DNA from: Fodinicurvata sp. EGI_FJ10296 | Lineage (GTDB): Bacteria; Pseudomonadota; Alphaproteobacteria; DSM-16000; Inquilinaceae | Length of the DNA stretch: 64,000 nt | Assembly: GCF_040712075.1 (NCBI RefSeq) | Contig: NZ_JBFCVL010000001.1 | Span: forward strand, 193,501-257,500 | Direction: 5' to 3' | Part shown: positions 17,727 to 24,403 of the stretch, one piece after another | Numbering within the stretch: the stretch's first letter is position 1 | Layout: each line of letters starts with the position of its first letter | Position numbers and translations under genes: made by a program | Notes under the pieces: generated by a model | What the model saw: only the letters and a program-made list of their open reading frames with translations | Databases searched by the model: none | Told to the model about the DNA's origin: nothing

Positions 17727-18677
17727 TCAGGCGCGTCGGCGCCGCCGATCGCGAGGCGTGGTGCCGAAACGCTCGCCGAAGCGGCGATAGAAGGTCGATA
17801 CGTCGTTGAATCCCGAGCGGAACGCGATCTCGGTGATCGAGACCTCGTCAAAGGCGGGATCGTCCAGCATGCGCACACATTGTTGCAGCCGGTGCCGGGC
17901 GACATGATCGTGGAAACTGATCGAGACATCGGCCAGGACCGCATGCAGCCACCGGCGCGAGATGCCCAGGTCCGCAGCAGCGCGGCCGGCGGTCAGCGTC
18001 GGATCGAACAGATGTGTGTCGATATAGGCAAGGATCCGATGGCGGTGGCGCACCGCGTTGTTCTGCCTGGCTGTCGCCCGGTCGTGCTCAGCACCCGGTC
18101 CCGCACCCGCACCGACGGCCAGTCCGACAAGGCTGCAAAGATGGGTCAGCAGCGCATTGCGGGTCGGCGGCTCGAAATGCCGGCTGTTGTCCGCCGTCTG
18201 GCGGGCATAGCGGCTGAGCAGGTTGTTGATCCCCCCGGACCGGCCCAGATGATACGCTGGCTGGCGCGGACCATGCGGCAGAAACGGGACCAGGCGGCCT
18301 TGCGGCAGACTCCACCTCAGGACGGTTGCGCCGGTCGGATGCGTGACGTCGCACCGTGACCAGCCGTCGAGCAGCACGACATCGCCGGCGCATTGGTCAA
18401 AGGCGTAACCGTCGCCCCGATACTGCCCATCACCGGCAAGATGCAGCACCAGATGGAACGGCTGCCCCGCTGCCGGCATCGCTTCCCGGATGATCCGGAC
18501 TGGCGGCACCGTGACGCGCGCCCAATGGGCGTCAGCGAATGACCGGCTTTTCAGGCGGGTGGCAACTTGCGCCTGCGGCTCATCCGACAGCCAGTGAAAA
18601 CCCTTGTCCGGAAACGCCGCGACGGGAACGGCAACGCTTTGACCGGGCCAGCTTTCGCGCGTCGTCAGACTGCCCAT
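17727..18677 (-). CDS. AraC family transcriptional regulator
   Basis: A 316-aa regulator. The N-terminal ~190 residues match the AraC_binding_2 cupin-like sensor ('GDVVLLDGWSRCDVTHP'). The C-terminal ~100 residues carry two helix-turn-helix units: 'RAAADLGISRRWLHAVLAD' and 'SITEIAFRSGFNDVSTFYRR'. Start ATG 18677 has gaggg-agg about 9 nt upstream; a longer frame to 18752 lacks such support. It may control the adjacent aldolase-dehydrogenase operon, which converges on it with 15 bp between stops. Confidence 0.88.
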   Translation of the reverse strand: MGSLTTRESWPGQSVAVPVAAFPDKGFHWLSDEPQAQVATRLKSRSFADAHWARVTVPPVRIIREAMPAAGQPFHLVLHLAGDGQYRGDGYAFDQCAGDVVLLDGWSRCDVTHPTGATVLRWSLPQGRLVPFLPHGPRQPAYHLGRSGGINNLLSRYARQTADNSRHFEPPTRNALLTHLCSLVGLAVGAGAGPGAEHDRATARQNNAVRHRHRILAYIDTHLFDPTLTAGRAAADLGISRRWLHAVLADVSISFHDHVARHRLQQCVRMLDDPAFDEVSITEIAFRSGFNDVSTFYRRFGERFGTTPRDRRRRRA

Positions 18678-18901
18678 GGCCGGGGCCTCCCTCGGATAGC
18701 CGGCCCGACATTGTGTGCGCATATTGCCGAAGCCGACTGCACAGAACGCCAATACACCATGATGACCGCAGCCTACAATACCACTTTAGGCTTGCATGGG
18801 AGGACCATGCCGGCCGCTGCGAAGCCAGCGCCATGCAAGAGTGGGCCATTCCCGGCGCGGCCACCGTCAGAACAGCATCGACACGGCCATGGGAGGCAGT
18901 G

Positions 18902-19774
18902 ATGACCGAGGCATCGGTTGGCACCGAACGCAATGAATACGTGGATTTCTGGAACGAGATCCTGGTGCCCAAATTCGTTCAGTGGAAGCACATTCTGGTC
19001 GGCGGACTCACCCATCACAGCGAGCAGGTCTTTCCCAAACTGCCGGTAAGCCGGGGCGACCGGGTGGTCGATGTCGGCTGCGGCTTCGGCGACACGGCAA
19101 TCGAACTCGCCCGCCGGGTCGGGCCGGACGGATCGGTGCTGGGGATCGACTGCTGCGACGCGTTTCTGGAATTCGGCCGGGCCGACGCCGAAGCGGCCGG
19201 GATCGACAATGTCCGTTTTGTCGACGCCGACGTGCAGACCTATCCGTTTGCGCCGGAGCACGATTTCTGTTTTTCCCGATTCGGCACCCAGTTCTTCGAA
19301 AACCCGGTCGCGGCGCTGCGCAACATGCGCACCAGCCTGAAGCCCGGCGGCATGATGACGATGATCGTCTGGCGGACGATCGACGACAATCCCTGGCTCG
19401 GCCTGCCAAAATCGATCGTCATGAACTATCTGCCGCCACCGGGCGAGGACGCCCGCACCTGCGGCCCCGGCCCGTTCTCGATGGCGGATTCCGATATGGT
19501 GGCAAAACAGTTGGAGATCGCGGGATACACCGATGTCGCGTTCGAGCGCATCGACGCGCCACTCATGGTCGGACGGACACCGGACGAAGCCGTCGCGTTC
19601 CAGCTGGCCGCCGGTCCGGCCGGCGAAGTCTATCGCGAGGCCGGCGACATCGCAGCCCGGCGCCACGACGAGATCGCCGCCGCGCTGAAAGCCGAACTGG
19701 CGCGACATGAAACGCCCGAGGGCATCGTTCTCGGCTCCAGTTCGTGGATGGTCAGCGCCCGCAATCCGGCATGA
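18902..19774 (+). CDS. Class I SAM methyltransferase, copy 1 of a duplicated gene
   Basis: A 290-aa SAM-dependent methyltransferase. Motif I is 'VVDVGCGFGDTAIELARRVG', motif II 'VLGIDCCDAFLEFGRADA', and motif IV-like 'FCFSRFGTQFFENPVAALRN'. The encoded protein is identical to that of copy 2 at 22753. The two genes differ at only eight positions, all silent, and all within the first ~150 and last 10 bases. A ribosome site (gggaggc, 18891-18897) precedes the ATG; the long frame back to 18539 overlaps the AraC gene antisense and is rejected. Unlike copy 2 it has no ECF-type promoter upstream. The substrate is unknown. Confidence 0.88.
   Translation: MTEASVGTERNEYVDFWNEILVPKFVQWKHILVGGLTHHSEQVFPKLPVSRGDRVVDVGCGFGDTAIELARRVGPDGSVLGIDCCDAFLEFGRADAEAAGIDNVRFVDADVQTYPFAPEHDFCFSRFGTQFFENPVAALRNMRTSLKPGGMMTMIVWRTIDDNPWLGLPKSIVMNYLPPPGEDARTCGPGPFSMADSDMVAKQLEIAGYTDVAFERIDAPLMVGRTPDEAVAFQLAAGPAGEVYREAGDIAARRHDEIAAALKAELARHETPEGIVLGSSSWMVSARNPA
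18902..19774 (+). repeat. Long direct repeat, unit 1 (873 bp)
   Basis: This unit matches 22753-23625 over the whole coding sequence and nothing beyond it. Differences fall at 18955, 18958, 18979, 19040, 19048 and at 19765, 19768, 19771. The 716 bases between 19049 and 19764 are identical in both units. Confidence 0.95.
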
Positions 19775-19794
19775 CTGGAAGAACCGGCCTATTG

Positions 19795-19838
19795 GATCCG
19801 CGGGCGCTGACCGGAAGCGGATATCACGTCCGCGGATC
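19795..19838. repeat. Inverted repeat between convergent genes
   Basis: Perfect 9-bp arms (gatccgcgg / ccgcggatc) flank a 26-nt spacer that contains the cupin stop codon. It sits between the convergent methyltransferase and cupin genes and may act as a bidirectional stop, though no T-run follows. Confidence 0.4.
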
Positions 19839-20306
19839 GTCTTCGTCGTTGATATAGTCGATCCCCCACGGACCGGTGCCATGCAACTGGATGACCGTAT
19901 CGACTTCGGTATAGCCGAACATCGGCTCACCCGGCGCCATGATCGCCACGCCGCCCTGCGGCAGTTCTTGCGCGCGCTCGCGGTCAAACGTATCCCCATG
20001 CGCGAAGTGAAGACTGCCGGAGATGACGGTCACCCGTTCGTAGGCCGGATGGATGTGCGGATCTATCTCGTACCCGGCCGGCAGGTTCAGGCGGAACGTG
20101 AACGGCTCCTCCGCGCCCAGGTCGCCTTCGATCACGGCAATCTCGGCTGGCGGCGCCATGGAGGCGACGTCGGACCATTCCAGTTCCGCCGGGTCGAGCA
20201 GCAGATGCCCCTCGCCCTGGTATGGCAACTCGGACGATCCGGCGAATGCCGCGCTCGATGCGATCAGGAGGGCCGCAGAGCAGGACGCTGTTACTGATTT
20301 CAACAT
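19824..20306 (-). CDS. Exported cupin-domain protein
   Basis: A 160-aa periplasmic cupin. A signal peptide (about residues 1-22, 'SCSAALLIASSAAFAGS') precedes one cupin barrel. Metal-ligand positions appear in 'EIDPHIHPAYERVTVISGSLHF' split at His-x-His and Glu, and in the second motif 'GEPMFGYTEVDTVIQLHG'. ATG 20306 has gaggagag just upstream; the frame extends to 20354 without support. The gene is transcribed away from the ECF sigma gene from a promoter of the same class (20378-20404), so it is probably a sigma target. It resembles the cupin half of ChrR-type proteins but is exported and separate from the anti-sigma. Function unknown. Confidence 0.82.
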   Translation of the reverse strand: MLKSVTASCSAALLIASSAAFAGSSELPYQGEGHLLLDPAELEWSDVASMAPPAEIAVIEGDLGAEEPFTFRLNLPAGYEIDPHIHPAYERVTVISGSLHFAHGDTFDRERAQELPQGGVAIMAPGEPMFGYTEVDTVIQLHGTGPWGIDYINDEDDPRT

Positions 20307-20377
20307 CGGTTCTCTCCTCACTGGGAATAATCCTGAAGTAATCAACACGGCCATTTTTTATCAGACCGCGTATCCGC

Positions 20378-20404
20378 AGGACGCAGGCGGGTCGCGATCG
20401 TTCC
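20378..20404 (-). promoter_or_regulatory. ECF sigma-type promoter of the cupin gene
   Basis: On the minus strand GGAAC (20404-20400) and CGTCCT (20383-20378) are separated by exactly 16 bp. The same pair with the same spacing precedes the sigma gene and methyltransferase copy 2. Its -35 lies back to back with that of the sigma gene. Confidence 0.72.
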
Positions 20405-20437
20405 CGATTTTTTGAACATCCCTGAAGAGAGAATCCG

Positions 20438-20464
20438 GGAACTTCGGCGACGCCGCTGCGTCCT
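20438..20464 (+). promoter_or_regulatory. ECF sigma-type autoregulatory promoter
   Basis: GGAAC (20438-20442), a 16-bp spacer and CGTCCT (20459-20464) lie 68 bp upstream of the sigma factor ATG. GGAAC is the classic ECF -35 core. The flanks (ccgggaacttc ... ctgcgtcctgacc) also match those at 22684. Confidence 0.78.
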
Positions 20465-20532
20465 GACCCTGGAACGAGATTTTAGCCGCACCGAGACAGC
20501 CCCCTGTTCCCGTAGCGGCGGGTGACCGCGCA

Positions 20533-21132
20533 ATGCCCGATAAAAATCAGCGCCGACGAATATTCAAAGCAGAGGTGGAGCGGCTGATGGACCGCCTCTA
20601 CGGCACCGCTTTGCGCCTGACGCGCAACCCCAGCCAGGCGGAAGATCTGGTCGCAGAGACGCTGGGCAAGGCGTGGGCCGGAATGGCGGGGCTGCAGGAC
20701 ACCCAGTGCTTTGAGAAATGGGTGTTCCGTATCATGACGAATACCTTTATCAGCGAACGCCGCCGGCAGCGGGACGTTTCGTTCAGCGAGGTCACCGATA
20801 CCGATGACGATGGCGACGAGCCGTCATCGCTGTTCGACCGGCTGCACCAGCCATTCCTGCTCTGGTGGGGCAATCCCGAACAGCAACTGCTCGACAAGCT
20901 GTTGCGGGAAGATATCGAACACGCACTGGATTCTCTGCCGGATTCGTTTCGCCTGGTCGTGATCATGGTCGAAATCCAGGGCGCAAGCTATGCCGAAGCG
21001 GCTGACACTCTGGGGGTTCCCGTCGGGACCGTGCGTTCACGGTTGAAAAGGGGCCGAGCCAGGTTGCAGGCCGCCTTGTGGCGTCAGGCGGCCCAGCGCG
21101 GCATTTGCGGCGGTTCGCCGCCCACAGGGTGA
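20533..21132 (+). CDS. ECF (group 4) RNA polymerase sigma factor
   Basis: A 199-aa extracytoplasmic-function sigma factor. Region 2 runs from 'LYGTALRLTRNPSQAEDLVAE' (core binding, -10 recognition) to 'CFEKWVFRIMTNTFISERRR'. A linker of ~45 residues follows. Region 4 is 'ALDSLPDSFRLVVIMVEIQG' with the -35 recognition helix 'AADTLGVPVGTVRSRLKRGR'. No SnoaL or other C-terminal domain is present. The anti-sigma gene follows 12 bp downstream and a methyltransferase after that. The upstream promoter implies positive autoregulation. Confidence 0.93.
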   Translation: MPDKNQRRRIFKAEVERLMDRLYGTALRLTRNPSQAEDLVAETLGKAWAGMAGLQDTQCFEKWVFRIMTNTFISERRRQRDVSFSEVTDTDDDGDEPSSLFDRLHQPFLLWWGNPEQQLLDKLLREDIEHALDSLPDSFRLVVIMVEIQGASYAEAADTLGVPVGTVRSRLKRGRARLQAALWRQAAQRGICGGSPPTG

Positions 21133-21144
21133 GGGAAAACGGCA

Positions 21145-21378
21145 ATGGCACCGGAAATCTCCTGCGAAGAGGTGATCGAGCAACTGATGACCTATCTCGA
21201 CCGGGAACTGGACGAAACCGCCGAGCGCGAGATCGATGCGCATCTTGAAGCGTGCCGAGGTTGCTTCAGCCGGGCTGAGTTCGAGCGCCGCCTTCGCGCG
21301 CGGGTCGTCGACACGGCCAATGTCAAGGCACCCGCCCATCTGCACAACCGGGTGGAAGCCCTCACCCGCCGCTTCTGA
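21145..21378 (+). CDS. Zinc-finger (ZAS) anti-sigma factor
   Basis: A small 77-aa soluble protein with the anti-sigma zinc motif H-x3-C-x2-C in 'HLEACRGC' and an N-terminal cysteine ('EISCEEVIEQL'), which together form the ZAS site. 'LMTYLDRELDETAEREIDAHL' is the usual helix that wraps the sigma factor. There is no membrane helix and no separate sensor domain, so signal sensing would have to be by the zinc site itself, as in redox-sensitive RsrA-like proteins; that is inference. It is co-transcribed with the sigma gene. Confidence 0.9.
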   Translation: MAPEISCEEVIEQLMTYLDRELDETAEREIDAHLEACRGCFSRAEFERRLRARVVDTANVKAPAHLHNRVEALTRRF

Positions 21379-21380
21379 TC

Positions 21381-21419
21381 AGCCCATTTTCTGGGCCAAT
21401 TTTCGGGGCCAATTTTCGG
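21381..21419 (+). repeat. 13-bp tandem repeat in the leader of the membrane methyltransferase
   Basis: Two exact copies of ggccaattttcgg (21394-21406 and 21407-21419) follow a degenerate third (21381-21393). The last runs into the ribosome site ggggagg of the next gene. The block fills almost the whole gap between the anti-sigma stop and the next start. Confidence 0.8.
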
Positions 21420-21429
21420 GGAGGCACGA

Positions 21430-22650
21430 ATGGTTGCGATCCTGGGCTTCTCGAAACCACAGATCACCGCCGCCATCAGGCAGATGTATTCCGAGGTCGC
21501 GTCCCGGCCGGGCAATCCGTTTCACTTTCCGGTCGGCCGCAAGGCCTGTCTGGCGGTCGGCTATCCGGTGGCGGTGCTCGACGATATTTCGGCATCGGCC
21601 GTCGACGCCTTCGCCGGCGTCGGATACCCGCATGCCGCGGCGGTCATCGGTCCGGGCCAGACGGTGCTCGATCTCGGCGCCGGATCCGGAACCGACACCC
21701 TGATCGCCAGCCGCGCCGTAGGCGCCTCGGGCCGGGTCATTGCGATGGACATCACGCCCGGCATGCTGGCGCGGCTGCGCTCGACCATCGAAGCCGGAAA
21801 CGTCGCCAACATCGAGACGGTCGTCGGCGACGCCGAACGAATACCATTGCCCGACGCAAGCGTCGACGTCGTGACCAGCAACGGCGCCCTCAATCTCGTC
21901 CCCGGCAAGAAGGAGGCGGTGGCCGAACTTCGCCGGGTGCTCAAGCCCGGCGGGTGGGTCCAGCTTTCCGACATCGTCATAAAGCGCCCCGTTCCCGTCG
22001 GTGGACGAGGCGACCCAAAGCTTTGGGCCGAATGCGTCGTCGGCGCGTCAGTGGACGACGATTATCTGGCCCTTTTTGAGGAGGCGGGTTTCACCGATAT
22101 CGAGGTACTGGCCTCGCGCGACTATTTCGCCGAAAGCGCCAGCCCGGATACCCGGCAAATCGCCTCGACGCTGGGGGCGCGGTCGATCGATGTCCGGATG
22201 CAGCGTCCGGTGTCCGCGGGACAGCCGGGCTGGCTGGCACGCATGGCCGGGCGTCTTCACCCCTCGCGACTGACCCGGCAACTGAGAGCAATCGGCGAGC
22301 GGGGTCTCTGGGGCGCCGTGGCCACGATCGCGGCATTGGCTGCCTGCTATGGGACAATCGCCCTGCTGCCGCTCCTGGCCATGCTCGGTATCGGCGTTTC
22401 TGTCAATGAGGGGATCTGGGCGTTGACCGTCGCGGCCGGCGCCATTGTCGCGATCGCGGCGATCGCCTGGAACGCGACAAGGCATCGGTCACCCTATGCC
22501 CTGATCCTCGCCCTGCCCGGCGGGCTGGCCGTGGTTTATTCGATGCTGGTTGCCTATCACCCCGCGACGGAGGCCGCCGGCTTCGCCGCGCTGATCGCCG
22601 CCGTGGGCGTGGATCTGTATCTATTGTATCGGGCCGAGTTGTGCCGCTAG
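21430..22650 (+). CDS. ArsM-like methyltransferase fused to a four-helix membrane domain
   Basis: A 406-aa two-part protein. Residues ~1-270 are a SAM methyltransferase close in layout to ArsM: 'VLDLGAGSGTDTLIASRAVG' (motif I), 'IAMDITPGMLARL', 'VDVVTSNGALNLVPGKKEA' and 'VLKPGGWVQLSDIV'. Two cysteines needed in arsenite methyltransferases are replaced (SGTDT for the RDC region, SNG for SNC); the third survives in 'WAECVVGAS'. Residues ~290-405 hold four hydrophobic helices, MerC-like in size and topology, with a single Cys in 'AACYGTIALLPL'. It is the third gene of the sigma operon, 51 bp after the anti-sigma. The substrate is unknown and true arsenite methylation is doubtful. Confidence 0.8.
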   Translation: MVAILGFSKPQITAAIRQMYSEVASRPGNPFHFPVGRKACLAVGYPVAVLDDISASAVDAFAGVGYPHAAAVIGPGQTVLDLGAGSGTDTLIASRAVGASGRVIAMDITPGMLARLRSTIEAGNVANIETVVGDAERIPLPDASVDVVTSNGALNLVPGKKEAVAELRRVLKPGGWVQLSDIVIKRPVPVGGRGDPKLWAECVVGASVDDDYLALFEEAGFTDIEVLASRDYFAESASPDTRQIASTLGARSIDVRMQRPVSAGQPGWLARMAGRLHPSRLTRQLRAIGERGLWGAVATIAALAACYGTIALLPLLAMLGIGVSVNEGIWALTVAAGAIVAIAAIAWNATRHRSPYALILALPGGLAVVYSMLVAYHPATEAAGFAALIAAVGVDLYLLYRAELCR

Positions 22651-22683
22651 TCGCGTCTTCTGCGGACGCGGCGGAAAATCCGG

Positions 22684-22710
22684 GGAACTTCCGGCATCGC
22701 TATGCGTCCT
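22684..22710 (+). promoter_or_regulatory. ECF sigma-type promoter of methyltransferase copy 2
   Basis: GGAAC (22684-22688), a 16-bp spacer and CGTCCT (22705-22710) lie 42 bp upstream of the ATG. The surrounding bases (ccggggaacttcc ... atgcgtcctcacc) closely match the sigma gene promoter. Confidence 0.78.
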
Positions 22711-22752
22711 CACCCGAAAAACGGCAACTCTGACTTTATCAAGGAGGCAACG

Positions 22753-23625
22753 ATGACCGAGGCATCGGTTGGCACCGAACGCAATGAATACGTGGATTTC
22801 TGGAATGAAATCCTGGTGCCCAAATTCGTGCAGTGGAAGCACATTCTGGTCGGCGGACTCACCCATCACAGCGAGCAGGTCTTTCCCAAATTGCCGGTCA
22901 GCCGGGGCGACCGGGTGGTCGATGTCGGCTGCGGCTTCGGCGACACGGCAATCGAACTCGCCCGCCGGGTCGGGCCGGACGGATCGGTGCTGGGGATCGA
23001 CTGCTGCGACGCGTTTCTGGAATTCGGCCGGGCCGACGCCGAAGCGGCCGGGATCGACAATGTCCGTTTTGTCGACGCCGACGTGCAGACCTATCCGTTT
23101 GCGCCGGAGCACGATTTCTGTTTTTCCCGATTCGGCACCCAGTTCTTCGAAAACCCGGTCGCGGCGCTGCGCAACATGCGCACCAGCCTGAAGCCCGGCG
23201 GCATGATGACGATGATCGTCTGGCGGACGATCGACGACAATCCCTGGCTCGGCCTGCCAAAATCGATCGTCATGAACTATCTGCCGCCACCGGGCGAGGA
23301 CGCCCGCACCTGCGGCCCCGGCCCGTTCTCGATGGCGGATTCCGATATGGTGGCAAAACAGTTGGAGATCGCGGGATACACCGATGTCGCGTTCGAGCGC
23401 ATCGACGCGCCACTCATGGTCGGACGGACACCGGACGAAGCCGTCGCGTTCCAGCTGGCCGCCGGTCCGGCCGGCGAAGTCTATCGCGAGGCCGGCGACA
23501 TCGCAGCCCGGCGCCACGACGAGATCGCCGCCGCGCTGAAAGCCGAACTGGCGCGACATGAAACGCCCGAGGGCATCGTTCTCGGCTCCAGTTCGTGGAT
23601 GGTCAGCGCCCGCAACCCCGCCTGA
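22753..23625 (+). CDS. Class I SAM methyltransferase, copy 2 of a duplicated gene
   Basis: Encodes a 290-aa protein identical to that of copy 1 at 18902. Features are the same: glycine-rich motif I 'VVDVGCGFGDTA', the acidic ribose-binding 'GIDCCDAF' and 'LKPGGMMTMIVWR'. A strong ribosome site (aaggagg, 22741-22747) precedes the ATG. The important difference is upstream: this copy has the ECF-type promoter at 22684 and so should be sigma-induced, while copy 1 lies outside that control. It is 102 bp downstream of the membrane methyltransferase. Confidence 0.9.
   Translation: MTEASVGTERNEYVDFWNEILVPKFVQWKHILVGGLTHHSEQVFPKLPVSRGDRVVDVGCGFGDTAIELARRVGPDGSVLGIDCCDAFLEFGRADAEAAGIDNVRFVDADVQTYPFAPEHDFCFSRFGTQFFENPVAALRNMRTSLKPGGMMTMIVWRTIDDNPWLGLPKSIVMNYLPPPGEDARTCGPGPFSMADSDMVAKQLEIAGYTDVAFERIDAPLMVGRTPDEAVAFQLAAGPAGEVYREAGDIAARRHDEIAAALKAELARHETPEGIVLGSSSWMVSARNPA
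22753..23625 (+). repeat. Long direct repeat, unit 2 (873 bp)
   Basis: Second unit of the methyltransferase duplication; see unit 1 at 18902. The two units are in the same orientation, 2,978 bp apart, so recombination between them would delete the cupin, sigma factor, anti-sigma and membrane methyltransferase genes. Confidence 0.95.
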
Positions 23626-23908
23626 TCTCCCGCCCGCTCCAATGGCGTTGCGCCAGCAATCGCGCCCACCACCGACCGCCTCCGGCTTCCGGTTCTGCAA
23701 CCGGCGGCTCGGGGCGGTTTTTGGCGTCTTGCCGACGGGCGCATCATCGAATAGCCTCTTTCCAAATCAAGACTGATCCCATCGGTACTGACGCCCGCAT
23801 GAACATTGATGTCAGTCCCTGCAAAATCACGGGCGGCGCAACTTCGACGAGCGCGAGAATTGCGGCAGGTCGTTCTATAAATAATAATACAGAAACGGGA
23901 GCGCATTG

Positions 23909-24277
23909 ATGGACGACACCAGGCCGGTTGGGAGAAAAATTCTCGTCGTTGAGGATGAATTTCTGATCGCCCTTCACGTTGAGAACCTGATCGAGACGAT
24001 CGGCCACAAAACGATCGGCCCCGCTGCCAGCATAAAAATGGCAAATCGTTATCTGCTGAACGAAACACCCTGTGCGGCACTGATCGACCTGAAGCTGCTG
24101 GATGAGTTTTCGACGCCGCTGGCCCGCCGGCTTCGGCAAGCCAGAATCCCTTTTGCCGTGATGTCGGCGTATGCAACCCTTCCTGACGCGTGCCTGGAAT
24201 TGTCTGACGTACCGCGTCTGGAGAAGCCTGTGCTACGGGCGCATCTGGAGCGGACCATCAACACCCTTCTGCAATAG
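23909..24277 (+). CDS. Single-domain response regulator (receiver only)
   Basis: A 122-aa receiver domain without output domain. The acidic pocket is in 'ILVVEDEFLIALHVEN', the phospho-acceptor Asp in 'AALIDLKLLDEF', the Thr/Ser switch in 'FAVMSAYA' and the Lys in 'RLEKPVLRAHL'. This type often serves HWE-family kinases. No kinase gene is adjacent, so its partner is unknown. A cgggag ribosome site precedes ATG 23909. The 283 bp before it hold no gene and no copy of the ECF promoter. Confidence 0.88.
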   Translation: MDDTRPVGRKILVVEDEFLIALHVENLIETIGHKTIGPAASIKMANRYLLNETPCAALIDLKLLDEFSTPLARRLRQARIPFAVMSAYATLPDACLELSDVPRLEKPVLRAHLERTINTLLQ

Positions 24278-24403
24278 TCGGGGCACGGCACCCGCATTTG
24301 CCTGGGTCGCTTCTCGCCGGTTCCTTCGGCCCGCCGGGTCGCGTAGCATGAGACCGGAAAACCGGGTCAGGTCGGTGACATCAGAACAGGGCGGGAGGCG
24401 GCA

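Noticed and set aside
18678-18901. Search for a fourth ECF promoter before methyltransferase copy 1
   Set aside because: No GGAAC with a CGTC-type -10 at 15-18 bp; isolated partial matches only.
21430-22650. Calling this gene arsM outright
   Set aside because: Two of the three cysteines required for arsenite methylation are missing and a membrane tail is added.
23626-23908. Possible ECF promoter before the response regulator
   Set aside because: Only gcaact-like and gtcgtt-like fragments at wrong spacing; the regulator cannot be placed in the regulon.
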